A DNA stretch of 64,000 bases from Streptomyces sp. I05A-00742. Its GTDB lineage: Bacteria > Actinomycetota > Actinomycetes > Streptomycetales > Streptomycetaceae. How positions within the stretch are numbered: the first letter of the stretch is position 1; each line of letters begins with the position of its first letter. The notes below the pieces were generated by a model that did not search any database, was not told the DNA's origin, and saw only the letters and a program-made list of their open reading frames with translations. Both the position numbers and the translations under genes were made by a program. The stretch covers positions 1 through 64,000 of the forward strand of contig NZ_JABETO010000004.1 of the NCBI RefSeq assembly GCF_013055795.1, given 5' to 3'. Of this stretch, positions 8,471 to 17,696 are shown one piece after another.

Positions 8471-9637
8471 GTGGCCGGCGTGACTGACACCACGACGGCC
8501 GGTACCTCCACCGCCGTGCAGGGGGGCCGCGCCGCGCAGCTCGCCCACACCGGTCTCCGGCACGGCTGGACCACGGGGGCCTGCGCGACGGCCGCGACCA
8601 CGGCCGCGTACACGGCTCTGCTCACCGGGGAGTTCCCCGATCCGGTGACGATCACCCTGCCCAAGGGGCAGACGCCCGCCTTCGCCCTCGCGGCGGAGGA
8701 GCTGGCGGACGGCCGGGCGATGGCCGCGACCGTCAAGGACGCCGGGGACGACCCGGACGTCACGCACGGCGCCCTGATCCGGTCCACCGTGCGCCTGCTG
8801 CCGCCCGGCAGCGGGGTGGTCTTCCGGGCCGGGCCCGGCGTGGGCACGGTGACCCGCCCCGGCCTGCCGCTGCCCGTCGGTGAGCCGGCGATCAATCCCG
8901 TGCCGCGCAGGCTGATGACGGAGCACGTGGCCGAGGTCGCCGCGCGGCACGGCGGCACCGGTGACGTCGAGATCGAGATCTCGGTCGACCACGGCGAGGA
9001 GATCGCCCGCTCCACCTGGAACCCCCGCCTCGGCATCCTCGGCGGCCTGTCCATCCTGGGCACGACCGGCGTCGTCGTGCCGTACTCGTGCTCGGCCTGG
9101 ATCGACAGCATCCGGCGCGGCGTCGACGTGGCCCGCGCGGCGGGCCGCCGGCACGTGGCCGGCTGTACGGGCTCGACGTCCGAGAAGGTCGCGGTGGCCG
9201 TGCACGGGCTGCCCGAGGACGCCCTGCTCGACATGGGCGACTTCGCGGGCGCGGTGCTGAAGTACATCCGCCGCCACCCGGTCGACCGGCTCACCATCGC
9301 CGGCGGCTTCGCCAAGCTCTCCAAGCTGGCCGCCGGACACCTGGACCTGCACTCGTCCCGTTCCCAGGTGGACAAGGGCTTCCTCGCCGAACTGGCCCGC
9401 CGCGGCGGGGCGGACGAGGAGCTGGCCGCGGCGGTCGCCTCCGCCAACACCGGCCTCGATGCCCTCCAGCGCTGCGCCGCCCGCGGCGTCCCGCTCGGCG
9501 ACCTGGTCGCGGCGACGGCACGCGACGAGGCCCTGGCCGTCCTGCGCGGGGCCCCCGTCACCGTCGACGTCCTCTGCATCGACCGGGCGGGCACGATCGT
9601 GGGCCGGGCCGAACCGCGGGGGCGCGAGCAGGCCTGA
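8471..9637 (+). CDS. cbiD: Cobalt-precorrin-5B C1-methyltransferase CbiD
   Basis: 388 aa. The signature RHGWTTGACATAATTAAY at the N-terminus, GEPAINPVPRRL in the middle and the glycine-rich LGILGGLSILGTTGVVVPYS are diagnostic of CbiD, the C1-methyltransferase of the early-cobalt route that actinobacteria often use in place of CobF. Its presence beside CobG (an O2-dependent enzyme) shows the usual mixed gene set of Streptomyces. Start taken at the first GTG (8471); a second GTG at 8480 is possible. Divergent from cobK. Confidence 0.92.
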   Translation: MAGVTDTTTAGTSTAVQGGRAAQLAHTGLRHGWTTGACATAATTAAYTALLTGEFPDPVTITLPKGQTPAFALAAEELADGRAMAATVKDAGDDPDVTHGALIRSTVRLLPPGSGVVFRAGPGVGTVTRPGLPLPVGEPAINPVPRRLMTEHVAEVAARHGGTGDVEIEISVDHGEEIARSTWNPRLGILGGLSILGTTGVVVPYSCSAWIDSIRRGVDVARAAGRRHVAGCTGSTSEKVAVAVHGLPEDALLDMGDFAGAVLKYIRRHPVDRLTIAGGFAKLSKLAAGHLDLHSSRSQVDKGFLAELARRGGADEELAAAVASANTGLDALQRCAARGVPLGDLVAATARDEALAVLRGAPVTVDVLCIDRAGTIVGRAEPRGREQA

Positions 9638-9677
9638 CCTGGGCGGTCGCACAACCGGCCGGCCCGGTTGAGCCCGA

Positions 9678-10514
9678 CTACCCTTCCGCCAGCGGTTCCT
9701 GAATCTCCGTCACCCACTCCGCCGGGTCGTCCGGGGACGCCAGGTAGAGCTCCCGCGCGTACCCCGCCGACCGGTGGCCGTGGGTGTCGATCCAGCGGGC
9801 GAGGGCCTGGGCGGTGGGCACCACGTCGTCCATCGGGCCGTGGTGCACGACGGTCGCGGCCGCGGGCAGGGCGGGGAGGTCGACGACGTCGAACGGATCG
9901 CCGCCCGTCGTCCCGGCGGCGGTTCCGGAGGCGACCGGGAGGGCCGCGTGGACGAGGATGCCGCCCGAGCCGTCGGGCTCGTCCTCGTAGTACGCGACGG
10001 CCGGACCCACCGGGGTCGCCCCGGCCTCGTCCAGCCGGCGGCCCAGCTCGGCGAAGAGCGGGGTGATCACCGGGCCGATCTCCTCCGGGGCGAAACCGTC
10101 CGCGACGGCGCTCAGCTCGGCCACCCGTACCGCCGGAACGCTCTTGACCACCACGTCGTGGGCAGCCATGGTTCCCTCGCTCTCCAGGCCGCGGAGTCTC
10201 GCCTCGACCTGCACCAGCCGTGCCGCCGCCGCCGCGGCCGCCGCCTCCAGCTCGACGCGGCGCAGCCGCAGCATGCCGCGCAGCTCCTCCGTGCTGACCT
10301 CTTCGTCCAGGATCGTCCGGACCTGCTGAAGGGTGAACCCGAGATCCTTGAGGGCGATGATCCGGTGGAGCCGGGCGAGCTGGCCCGCCTCGTAGAAGCG
10401 GTAGCCGGTGGTGGCGTCCACGTGGGCGGGGCGCAGCAGTCCCGTCGCGTCGTAGTGCCGCAGCATACGGACGGACACGCGGCCGTGGCGGGCGAAGTCT
10501 CCGATGATGAACAT
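9678..10514 (-). CDS. MerR-family regulator with GyrI-like effector domain
   Basis: 278 aa. Residues 1-70 are a MerR winged-helix domain (IGDFARHGRVSVRMLRHYD, GYRFYEAGQLARLHRI), followed by an Ala-rich coiled coil (about 75-105) for dimerisation. Residues 120-275 form a BmrR/GyrI-like small-molecule-binding fold (VKSVPAVRVAEL, PVGPAVAYYED, HHGPMDDVVPTAQALARWI). Such proteins activate drug-efflux or self-protection genes on ligand binding. It is not obviously linked to its neighbours, cbiD (convergent) and a DUF1876 gene (divergent). Confidence 0.88.
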   Translation of the reverse strand: MFIIGDFARHGRVSVRMLRHYDATGLLRPAHVDATTGYRFYEAGQLARLHRIIALKDLGFTLQQVRTILDEEVSTEELRGMLRLRRVELEAAAAAAAARLVQVEARLRGLESEGTMAAHDVVVKSVPAVRVAELSAVADGFAPEEIGPVITPLFAELGRRLDEAGATPVGPAVAYYEDEPDGSGGILVHAALPVASGTAAGTTGGDPFDVVDLPALPAAATVVHHGPMDDVVPTAQALARWIDTHGHRSAGYARELYLASPDDPAEWVTEIQEPLAEG

Positions 10515-10635
10515 GACGCCTCCAGTGAACGGTCTGACACGGTGTGAGGGTCAAGCGCTGCGGTCCGGCGCCGTCCGGGCGCGCGTGCGGGGTAGTGGAC
10601 CGCGCCGTAGCCTGGAGAGTACGGAGGTGATTCCC

Positions 10636-10899
10636 GTGCAGCATGTTGCCGGTTGGCATGTGGAAGTCGAGTTCGACGAGGACGAACGCCACGTCCGTTC
10701 CGCCGCCCTGCTGCGGCTGCGGGACGGCACCGAGCTCAGGGCGCGGGGCCACGCGGCCCGGCACCCGGACGACCCGGGCGAGGCCCGGGTGGGCGAGGAG
10801 CTGGCGGGCGCCCGCGCCCTCGCGGACCTCGCGGACCAGCTGGCCGCCAAGGGCGGCCACGAGGCGAGCGACCTGCGGGCGGAGGCCGCCGCCCACTGA
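10636..10899 (+). CDS. DUF1876 (dsRBD-like fold) small protein
   Basis: 87 aa starting at GTG 10636 with GGAGG eight bases upstream. Translation begins MQHVAGWHVEVEFDEDE and contains LRLRDGTELRARGHAARHP and ELAGARALADLADQLA, matching the DUF1876 family, which is widespread in actinobacteria and of unknown function. A longer frame to 10504 has no ribosome site and unlikely composition. It ends 20 bases before the convergent cobM stop. Confidence 0.82.
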   Translation: MQHVAGWHVEVEFDEDERHVRSAALLRLRDGTELRARGHAARHPDDPGEARVGEELAGARALADLADQLAAKGGHEASDLRAEAAAH

Positions 10900-10919
10900 C
10901 GACGGCTCCTGCCGTCCGG

Positions 10920-11693
10920 TTACGCGGTGGCCCCGGACGCGCACTCGGGGTGCTCGCGGAGCCGGGCGGCCGAGTAGAGGTAGCTGTCGGGGAACTGCTC
11001 GGCCCCCAGCGTCCGGCCCACGAGGATGACGGCGGTGCGGACGACGCCCGCCGCCTTCACCTGCCCGGCGATGCCGTCGAGCGTGCCGCGCAGCACGATC
11101 TCGTCCGGCCGACTGGCCATGGCCACGACGGCGGCCGGGCAGTCCGCCCCGTAGTGCGGCAGCAGCTCCGCGACGACGCGGTCGACGTACCGGGCGGCGA
11201 GGTGGAGGACGAGGAGCGCGCCGCTGCGCCCGAGGGTGGCCAGGTCCTCGCCCGGCGGCATGGGAGTGGCCTGCTGGGCGACGCGCGTCAGGACGACGGT
11301 CTGCCCGACCGTCGGGACGGTCAGCTCGCGGCCGAGGGAGGCCGCGGCGGCGGCGAAGGCCGGGACGCCGGGGACGATCTCGTACGGGATGCCGTGCGCG
11401 TCCAGGCGGCGCATCTGTTCGGCTACGGCGCTGAAGACGGACGGGTCGCCGGAGTGCAGCCGGGCGACGTCCTGTCCGGCCTCGTGGGCGCGGACGAACT
11501 CGGCGGTGATCTCGTCGAGTTCGAGGCGGGCGGTGTCGACGAGCCGGGCGCCGGGCGGGCAGTCGGCGAGGAGTTCCCGGGGGACGAGGCTCCCCGCGTA
11601 GAGGCAGACGTCGCACCGGGCGAGCAGCCGGGCGCCGCGCACCGTGATCAGGTCGGCGGCGCCGGGTCCGGCGCCGATGAAGTACACGGTCAT
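10920..11693 (-). CDS. cobM: Precorrin-4 C11-methyltransferase CobM
   Basis: 257-aa single-domain tetrapyrrole methylase. Signatures: MTVYFIGAGPGAADLITVRG at the start, CLYAGSLVPRELL, ARLHSGDPSVFSAVAEQMRR and EIVPGVPAFAAAAASLGREL. It methylates C11 of precorrin-4. Its ATG at 11693 overlaps the TGA of cobL (ATGA), so cobL-cobM is one translationally coupled unit. Stop is TAA at 10920. Confidence 0.93.
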   Translation of the reverse strand: MTVYFIGAGPGAADLITVRGARLLARCDVCLYAGSLVPRELLADCPPGARLVDTARLELDEITAEFVRAHEAGQDVARLHSGDPSVFSAVAEQMRRLDAHGIPYEIVPGVPAFAAAAASLGRELTVPTVGQTVVLTRVAQQATPMPPGEDLATLGRSGALLVLHLAARYVDRVVAELLPHYGADCPAAVVAMASRPDEIVLRGTLDGIAGQVKAAGVVRTAVILVGRTLGAEQFPDSYLYSAARLREHPECASGATA

Positions 11694-13153
11694 GGCTGGG
11701 GGACTCCTTCTGCGCTGACTGCGGGGGCTGCGGTGACGTCGGTGTCCGCGGTGCCGTCGGTGTCCGCAGGGGCCGCGACGGCCGCGGTGGCCGCGACGAG
11801 GTCGGTGGCCGCGGTGATGGGGCCGGACGCCGCCCCCGGCCCGGGACCGCGGGCGGTGTCCTCCGTGACGACGTCGGTGTTCCCGGTGATGACAGCACCG
11901 GACTCCACCCCCGGCCCGGGGCCCCGCTTGACCACCGACCACTGCGTCACCGGCATCGCCTGCCGCCACCCGGTGAAGCTCCCGACCGGCACGGCGTGCG
12001 CCACGGAGAGGCGGACCAGCTCGCCACCGTGCCGCCGGTGGCGCTCGGCGAGCAGCGCCTCGGATTCGAGGGTGACGGTGTTGGCGACGAGCCGTCCGCC
12101 CACGGGCAGCGCGGCCCAGCAGGCGTCGAGCAGACCGGGGGCGGTGAGCCCGCCGCCGATGAACACGGCGTCGGGAGCGGGCAGTCCGTCGAGCGCCCCG
12201 GGGGCGGCACCGGTGACGACGCGCAGGCCGGGGACGCCGAGCGCGGCCGCGTTGCGGACGATGCGCCCGGCGCGGACGGGGTCGCGTTCGACGGTGACGG
12301 CCCGGCAGGTGCGGTGGGCGCGCATCCACTCGATGCCGATGGAACCGGAGCCGCCGCCGATGTCCCACAGCAGTTCGCCGGGGGCGGGGGCGAGCGCGGC
12401 GAGGGTCGCGGCCCGGACATGACGCTTCGTCAACTGACCGTCGTGGTCGAAGGCTTCGTCCGGAAGCCCGGGGACGAGCGAGAGCCGGAGGGTGTCCGGG
12501 GCCGGGCGGCAGACGACGGCGATCACGTTCAGCGGGTCGCCGGCGGGGTGGTCCCAGCCTTCGGCCGTCCCGTCGCGGTGCGCCTCACGCTCCCCGCCGA
12601 GCTGCTCCAGCACGGTCATCGGGCTCGGCCCGAAGCCGCGCTCGCGCAGCAGCGCGGCGACCTCGGCGGGGGTGCCGGCGCCCGCGCTGAGCAGCAGCAG
12701 CCGGCGGCCCGGGTGCAGGGCCGCGACGAGCGCGGCGAGCGGCCGGCCGACGAGGCTGATCACCTCGGTGCCGTCCAGCGGCCAGCCCAGCCGGGCGCAG
12801 GCGTACGACACGGAGGACGGGTGCGGCAGCACCCGGAGCCGGTCGGGGCCGAGCACTTCGGCGAGGGTCCGGCCGATACCGAAGAACATGGGGTCCCCGC
12901 TGGCCAGCACGGACACACGCCGCCCCGCGTGCTCCGCCAGCAGCCCGGGCACGGCGGGCCGCAGCGGCGACGGCCACGCGACGCGCTCCCCCGGGCAGTC
13001 GTCCGGCACCAGATCCAGCTGCCGCGCCCCGCCCACGATCACCTCGGCGGCGCGCAGCGCCTCCCGGGCGACGGGTGCGAGCCCGGCCCAGCCGTCGGCG
13101 CCGATCCCCACGACGGTGACAGGGGTGCGGGGCTCGGAGGACTCGGGGGGCAC
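11690..13153 (-). CDS. cobL: Precorrin-6B C5,15-methyltransferase (decarboxylating) CobL, with long repeat-rich tail
   Basis: 487 aa. Residues ~10-210 are the CbiE methylase (VTVVGIGADGWAGLAP, VLASGDPMFFGIGRTL) and ~230-400 the CbiT methylase/decarboxylase (KRHVRAATLAALAP, LLWDIGGGSGSIGIEWMR, DAVFIGGGLTAPGLLDACW). It methylates C5 and C15 and removes the C12 acetate carboxyl. GTG 13153 fits the start of the CbiE domain and has GAGG ~9 bases upstream. Unusual is a C-terminal extension of ~75 residues rich in Ala, Thr, Asp and Val containing two imperfect copies of a unit that begins RGPGPG. This tail is not part of either enzyme domain. Confidence 0.92.
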   Translation of the reverse strand: MPPESSEPRTPVTVVGIGADGWAGLAPVAREALRAAEVIVGGARQLDLVPDDCPGERVAWPSPLRPAVPGLLAEHAGRRVSVLASGDPMFFGIGRTLAEVLGPDRLRVLPHPSSVSYACARLGWPLDGTEVISLVGRPLAALVAALHPGRRLLLLSAGAGTPAEVAALLRERGFGPSPMTVLEQLGGEREAHRDGTAEGWDHPAGDPLNVIAVVCRPAPDTLRLSLVPGLPDEAFDHDGQLTKRHVRAATLAALAPAPGELLWDIGGGSGSIGIEWMRAHRTCRAVTVERDPVRAGRIVRNAAALGVPGLRVVTGAAPGALDGLPAPDAVFIGGGLTAPGLLDACWAALPVGGRLVANTVTLESEALLAERHRRHGGELVRLSVAHAVPVGSFTGWRQAMPVTQWSVVKRGPGPGVESGAVITGNTDVVTEDTARGPGPGAASGPITAATDLVAATAAVAAPADTDGTADTDVTAAPAVSAEGVPQP

Positions 13154-13376
13154 GGACGGACACCTCGGGCAATCGGCGGACAGGCGGCACCGGAACTCTA
13201 CTGACCTGCGAGGACGGCGGTACACCCGGCACCTTCCACCGGACGGTCACCGCTGCGCCCGGGCGGCGCTCCCCGACCGCCCGCCGCCGGGGAACCCGCA
13301 GGTCCGCGGCGGTCGGCGCGGACCTCCCCGGACCCGGAACCGAACCCGGACCCAGTCCCGGACCCGGCCCTGGCCC

Positions 13377-13411
13377 GGCGGACGGCGGACGGCGGACGGC
13401 GGACGGCGGAG
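13377..13411. repeat. Five 7-bp tandem units GGCGGAC
   Basis: Units at 13377, 13384, 13391, 13398 and 13405 (the last ends GAG). They sit in the ~290-bp gap between the cobL start and the end of the next MFS gene, beside a second simple-sequence stretch of GGACCC-type repeats (13328-13370). Probably replication-slippage DNA. Confidence 0.85.
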
Positions 13412-13444
13412 CGGGCCCCGACAGCCGGAGCCCGGTGTCCGCGG

Positions 13445-14695
13445 TCAGGACGCGGCCACGTTCTCCACGGGGGCCGGCGGCCGCGGCGCCCCGGGCACCG
13501 CGGTCCGGGTGGGGAACCGCCGTACGGACACCGCCATGAGGAGGAAGGCGACCAGCCCGACGCCGGTGGCGGTGACCGCCACTCCCGTCCCTCCGTGGGC
13601 GGCGACCGCGGCACCGCCCGCCGCCCCGGCGACGGCGATGCCGGCGTACAGCGCACTGGTGTTGAGGGCGACCGCCTCTGTGCCCGCCTCGCCCGCGAGC
13701 CGCAGGGCCCGGGTGTTCATCGGAGGGTTGAATCCCCACGCCGCGAACCCCCACACCGCGAGGACGGCCGCGACCAGCCACACCGGAGTACAGCCGGGCG
13801 CGGCACCACCCGTCAGCGCCAGCGCCCCGGTGGCCACCACCAGCCCGGTGAACATCACCAAGAGGGTCCTGTCGGCCCCCCAGCGGTCCGTCAGCCGCCC
13901 GCCCGCGAAGGTGCCGGCCGCGCCCGCCACACCGACGACCGCGATGAAGAGGGCCAGCACCGCGCCGCCGCCCCGCCCGGTGAGTCCCTCGGTGAGGGGC
14001 GCGACGTAGGTGTAGGTCATCAGCCCGCTGCCGGCGCCGAGCACGGTGCCCGCCACGCACAGCAGGAGCGGCGGCCGGCTCAGGATCTGGAGCTTCCGCC
14101 GTACGGCAATCTCCGGGGCACCGGGGAGCGCGGGCAGGAAGTACGCGGCGGCGACGGTCACCGCGGCGGTGAACACGGCCACGGCGACGAACGTGGCCCG
14201 CCAGCCGAACCGGGCGCCCAGCAGGGTGCCGACCGGCACCCCCGCGAACAGTGACACGGTCAGTCCCGCGGCGACCGTGCCGATCGCCCGGCCCACCCGC
14301 TCCGGCGCCGCCGTCCGGCCCGCCATGGCGAAGACCGCCGGGGTGACGGTCGAGGCGACCAGGGCGGTCGCCACCCGCATCGCCATCAGGACCGGATAGT
14401 CCGGCGCCACGGCGGTCGCCGCGTTCGCCAGGGCGAACACCGACAGACCACCGGTCACCAGCGCCTTCCGGGGCAGCCTGGCGGTCATCACCGCGAGGAC
14501 GGGCGCGGCCAGGGCGTACGTGACCGAGAAGGCCGTCACCAGCTGCCCGGCCGCCGCCTCGCTCACCTCCAGGTCCGAGGAGACATCCGGCAGCACCCCC
14601 GCGATCACGAAATCGTCCGTTCCGATGACGAACGTGGTCAGCGGCAGACAGATCAGCCATCCCGGCCCACGCGGAGCACTCGTTTCAGCAACCAT
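13445..14695 (-). CDS. MFS efflux transporter (DHA1/AraJ type)
   Basis: 416 aa with 12 predicted membrane helices. TM1 carries TFVIGTDDFVIAGVLPDVS, the loop between TM2 and TM3 has TARLPRKALV, and TM5 contains the antiporter-type GVPVGTLLGARFGWRA. This matches drug:H+ antiporters of the DHA1 family related to sugar-efflux (AraJ) and chloramphenicol exporters. ATG at 14695. A MerR-family gene lies 30 bases upstream on the same strand, and a perfect palindrome sits between and overlaps its stop, suggesting local control by that regulator. Confidence 0.87.
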   Translation of the reverse strand: MVAETSAPRGPGWLICLPLTTFVIGTDDFVIAGVLPDVSSDLEVSEAAAGQLVTAFSVTYALAAPVLAVMTARLPRKALVTGGLSVFALANAATAVAPDYPVLMAMRVATALVASTVTPAVFAMAGRTAAPERVGRAIGTVAAGLTVSLFAGVPVGTLLGARFGWRATFVAVAVFTAAVTVAAAYFLPALPGAPEIAVRRKLQILSRPPLLLCVAGTVLGAGSGLMTYTYVAPLTEGLTGRGGGAVLALFIAVVGVAGAAGTFAGGRLTDRWGADRTLLVMFTGLVVATGALALTGGAAPGCTPVWLVAAVLAVWGFAAWGFNPPMNTRALRLAGEAGTEAVALNTSALYAGIAVAGAAGGAAVAAHGGTGVAVTATGVGLVAFLLMAVSVRRFPTRTAVPGAPRPPAPVENVAAS

Positions 14696-14714
14696 GCCTC
14701 GCACCGTAGGAGCA

Positions 14715-14728
14715 TGACACCGGTGTCA
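14715..14728. promoter_or_regulatory. 14-bp perfect palindrome upstream of the MFS gene
   Basis: TGACACCGGTGTCA at 14715-14728, 19 bases upstream of the MFS ATG and overlapping the MerR stop codon. Read on the minus strand it starts with TTGACA, a possible -35 element. MerR proteins bind dyads between -35 and -10, so it may be the operator of the adjacent regulator. Confidence 0.5.
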
Positions 14729-15133
14729 AGGACAAGTCGTCCCGGCGGCCGATTCGCCGGCGGCGTGGCCGGCCAGTTCGGATTCCAGCCCGGCGCCGTG
14801 ACGGGACAGGCGGTCCCTGAGCTCCCGCAAGCGGGTGAGGCGGTCGTCCAGACCGGCCAACCGCCGCTTTACCGTGTCGAGTTCGGCGGCACAACGGGGC
14901 GACTCGCCCAGCGGGCGGTCCAGGCAGCCCGCCGCGATGTAGTGGAGCACGTCCTCCGTGGTGAGCCCGACGGTCAGCAGGTCCTTGATGTTGCGTGCCC
15001 GGACGAGCGCGGACTCGTCGTACACCCGGTGCCCGTTGGCGTCCCGGCCCGGGGACAGCAACCCCTGCTGTTCGTAGTGGCGCAGAGAACGCGGGCTGGC
15101 GCCGACGCGTTCCGCGAGCTCTCCGATGCGCAT
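14726..15133 (-). CDS. MerR-family transcriptional regulator
   Basis: 135 aa. The winged helix-turn-helix (RIGELAERVGASPRSLRHYE, GLLSPGRDANGHRVYDESAL) is followed by NIKDLLTVGLTTEDVLHYIAAG and a C-terminal coiled coil (LDTVKRRLAGLDDRLTRLREL). No cysteine metal site is visible, so it is probably a drug- or stress-type MerR. The ATG at 15133 has GGAG six bases upstream; ATGs at 15151 and 15175 would extend it. Likely controls the exporter just downstream. Confidence 0.87.
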   Translation of the reverse strand: MRIGELAERVGASPRSLRHYEQQGLLSPGRDANGHRVYDESALVRARNIKDLLTVGLTTEDVLHYIAAGCLDRPLGESPRCAAELDTVKRRLAGLDDRLTRLRELRDRLSRHGAGLESELAGHAAGESAAGTTCP

Positions 15134-15286
15134 GGTCCGCTCCGTAGGCATGTGCCGTTCCAAGAGGGTTGACATCCGCCCCAAGCGGCGGGGACGCCGC
15201 CGTATTCCCGGCCGTCGCACCGGCGTTGTCAGTGCCGCGCCCTAGGCTGCCGACGTGGTCATTTCCGGGGAGCGATGGAGGCGATG

Positions 15287-16552
15287 ATGCGCAGGCCGGT
15301 TCAGGGTGAGGTCCACGTCCACTACGGGCAGATCTACGTCGAGAGCGATCCGGACAACTTCGGACGGGACCTCGACGAGGCGTTCGCCGGGCAGTGTTCC
15401 GGGCTGTGCGGGGCGGCGGTACCCGGCTCGTTGTGGCTGACGACCGGACTGCACACGGGCAGTGTCGAGTTCACCGTCGAAGTGCACGACCGGGAGCCGC
15501 CGTTGGACGCGGTGTGGGAGGACGTCGTGGAGGCGTCCTTCCGCCCGTTGTCCGACAGCAGCGCGCTCGTGCAGTGGGCGGGCGAGGACGCCTGGGAGCT
15601 GGGCCTGCGGGAGACCGACTACCGGGTGCGCTACTGCGCAGAGGGCATGGACGAGGGCAGCCGGGTGGACACCCGGATGGACAGCGAGCCCCAACGGGAC
15701 CGCTATCTCCTCCAGTTCTGGCCCGCACCGCCCGCGCCGGACCGCATACTCAAGCAGACCTCGGAAATCGCCGCCTATTGGCATGAGTTCGCCCGTGAGC
15801 TACCACCGCCGCCCACGCCCGCCGAACGCGCCGAAGCCGAACGCCTCGCCCGCCTGGAGCAGGAACGGGCCGAGGAGGAGCTCCGGATCGCCTGCGAACG
15901 CTGGGAGTGGGGCGGGCGGCTGCCGAGCCCGGCGCTGCGCGACGTCGAGGGCAATGTGCGCGGCCTGCTCCCCTACGACCCGGACCTCGTCCACGCCATC
16001 GATGCCGCCGGCCCCAGAATCCAGCGCGCGGTGGCCCTGCTGGCGGCCCGTCGTGCGTGCGAGACGGCGGGCCTCGCCGAGCTCGACTGGGTCGCTGCGG
16101 GGCTCGCCGCCCTGGCCGAGGGGCGTCCGCTGCCGCCGCCGTTCGATGACGAGGACCGCGTGTGGCAGACCCTGGAATCCGACCCCGGCGTCCCCGACAG
16201 AATCGTCGTGCGGGCCGTCGAGCCGCAGCTGCCTCCCTTCGAACCGCCCAGCGGTGAGGATGCGCACCCGCCGTTGCCCGGGTCCGAGCCGTTCCTGCAG
16301 ATCGTGGGCCCCGCGAGGACATGGCTGTCCTCCGGGGCGACAGGACATACGACGGCGGTGACGATCGGCGCACCACAGGCACCCCTGGGCATCTCCCAGC
16401 CGCACGTGGCCGTCCCCGCGCTGCTCGGCGCCGCCGGCCCCGACCCGCTCCGGGCGGCTCTCGACGCCGTGTACGCGGCCGTGGCCACCTACGGCGAGGA
16501 CTACCGGACCGTTCTGCGGGAGGTCTGGTCCGTGTGCCGCAGGCGTCCGTAG
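15287..16552 (+). CDS. Hypothetical protein (421 aa)
   Basis: A soluble acidic protein of no family I recognise. The first ~170 residues are beta-rich and include [13 protein letters not shown] and [20 protein letters not shown], followed by a helical Glu/Ala/Arg-rich stretch (about 185-210, possible coiled coil) and a Pro-rich C-terminal part. No signal peptide or membrane segment. The ATG at 15287 is picked because GGAGG lies five bases upstream; in-frame ATGs at 15275 and 15284 have too little spacing. Codon bias is normal for the window, so it is a real gene. It stands alone between a divergent MerR gene and the tsaD-like gene. Confidence 0.78.
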   Translation: MRRPVQGEVHVHYGQIYVESDPDNFGRDLDEAFAGQCSGLCGAAVPGSLWLTTGLHTGSVEFTVEVHDREPPLDAVWEDVVEASFRPLSDSSALVQWAGEDAWELGLRETDYRVRYCAEGMDEGSRVDTRMDSEPQRDRYLLQFWPAPPAPDRILKQTSEIAAYWHEFARELPPPPTPAERAEAERLARLEQERAEEELRIACERWEWGGRLPSPALRDVEGNVRGLLPYDPDLVHAIDAAGPRIQRAVALLAARRACETAGLAELDWVAAGLAALAEGRPLPPPFDDEDRVWQTLESDPGVPDRIVVRAVEPQLPPFEPPSGEDAHPPLPGSEPFLQIVGPARTWLSSGATGHTTAVTIGAPQAPLGISQPHVAVPALLGAAGPDPLRAALDAVYAAVATYGEDYRTVLREVWSVCRRRP

Positions 16553-16576
16553 CCGCGCATCAGCCACACCCCCTTG

Positions 16577-16593
16577 TTGCATACAATGTGCAG
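16577..16593. promoter_or_regulatory. Imperfect palindrome TTGCA-N7-TGCAG in tsaD-like promoter
   Basis: TTGCATACAATGTGCAG lies ~28 bases upstream of the GTG of the next gene, in a locally AT-richer stretch. TTGCA...TGCAA-type dyads are typical of MarR-family operators. Binding is inferred only. Confidence 0.4.
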
Positions 16594-16620
16594 CTACATA
16601 TGAGGAGCAGGAGGCGCGGC

Positions 16621-17691
16621 GTGGGGCGTTCACCGGTGGTGCTGGGTATCGAGTCGTCCTGCGACGAGACCGGCGCCGGGCTGGTCCGGGACGGGAAGCT
16701 GCTGGGGCACGCGGTGGCCTCCAGCATGGACGAGCACGCGCGCTACGGCGGCGTCGTCCCGGAGATCGCGGCCCGCGCCCATGTGCACGCGGCCACGCCC
16801 GTCGTCCACCGGGCGCTGGCCGACGCGGGGCTGACGATGGGCGACATCGGTGCGGTGGCGGTGACCACGGGACCGGGCCTGTCGGGCGCCCTCCAGGTCG
16901 GCGTGGCCGCGGCCAAGGGCCTGGCGTACTCGCTGGGGGTGCCGCTGTACGGCGTGCACCACCTCGCCGGGCACGTGGCGGCCGACACCCTCGAACACGG
17001 GCCGCTGCCGAACCCGTGCGTGGTGCTGATCGTCTCCGGCGGGCACACCTCGCTGCTGCTGGTCCGGGACCTGGCCCGGGACCCGATCGTGCACCTCGGC
17101 GACACCCTCGACGACGCCGCCGGCGAGTGCTTCGACAAGGTCGCCCGCGTCTTCGGCCTCCCCTACCCGGGCGGCCCCGCCGTGGACCGGGTCGCCCGCG
17201 ACGGCGACCCGCGCGCCGTCGCCTTCCCCCGGCCCATGACCGGGCCCCGCGACGACCCGTGGACCTTCTCGTTCTCCGGGCTCAAGACGGCCGCCGCCCG
17301 CTGGGCCGAGCAGCACCGCGCGGCCGGGCTGCCGCTGCCCGTCGCCGACGGCGCCGCCTCGCTCCAAGAGGCCGTCGCGGACGTCCTCACCCGCAAGGCC
17401 GTCGCCGCGTGCACGGAGTACGGCGTGGGCACCCTGGTCGTGGTCGGCGGCGTCGCCGCCAACTCCCGGGTGCGGGCGCTGGCGGAGGAGCGGTGTGGCG
17501 CGGCCGGCGTGGAGTTGCGGGTGCCGCCGCTGCGGCTGTGCACCGACAACGGGGCGATGATCGCGGCTGTCGGTGACCTGCTGGTCCGCTCGGGCGCGGA
17601 GCCGGCTCCGCTGGATGTGTCCATCGATCCGTCGGCGCCGTTGGAGTATGCGGCGCTGCATCCTGTCGGGCGGACGGTGCGCGTCGCGTGA
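16621..17691 (+). CDS. TsaD-like tRNA threonylcarbamoyladenosine transferase (orphan copy)
   Basis: 356 aa of the Kae1/TsaD/Gcp family, which transfers threonylcarbamoyl to A37 of ANN-decoding tRNAs. Seen: [17 protein letters not shown] at the start, [20 protein letters not shown], the metal-binding HHLAGH, the ATP-binding [30 protein letters not shown] with YPGGP, and [12 protein letters not shown]. All key positions are kept, so it should bind ATP and metal. The GTG has GGAGG six bases upstream. In Streptomyces the housekeeping tsaD sits with tsaB/rimI/tsaE; none is here, so this is probably a second copy. It has its own operator-like promoter and a very large palindrome after its stop. Confidence 0.85.
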   Translation: MGRSPVVLGIESSCDETGAGLVRDGKLLGHAVASSMDEHARYGGVVPEIAARAHVHAATPVVHRALADAGLTMGDIGAVAVTTGPGLSGALQVGVAAAKGLAYSLGVPLYGVHHLAGHVAADTLEHGPLPNPCVVLIVSGGHTSLLLVRDLARDPIVHLGDTLDDAAGECFDKVARVFGLPYPGGPAVDRVARDGDPRAVAFPRPMTGPRDDPWTFSFSGLKTAAARWAEQHRAAGLPLPVADGAASLQEAVADVLTRKAVAACTEYGVGTLVVVGGVAANSRVRALAEERCGAAGVELRVPPLRLCTDNGAMIAAVGDLLVRSGAEPAPLDVSIDPSAPLEYAALHPVGRTVRVA

Positions 17692-17696
17692 TGCGT

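Noticed and set aside
7528..11898. 1456-codon open frame on the minus strand, and other very long frames (639-2558 minus, 47192-49570 plus, 55543-58500 minus, 58651-61392 minus, 46998-49691 minus)
   Set aside because: They run over clearly recognised genes in another frame, have Arg/Pro/Gly-skewed composition and wrong third-position bias; typical GC-rich shadows.
16621..17691. Reading the TsaD-like gene as an antibiotic O-carbamoyltransferase
   Set aside because: Those enzymes have an additional YrdC-like domain and are much longer; this 356-aa protein has the pure TsaD pattern.
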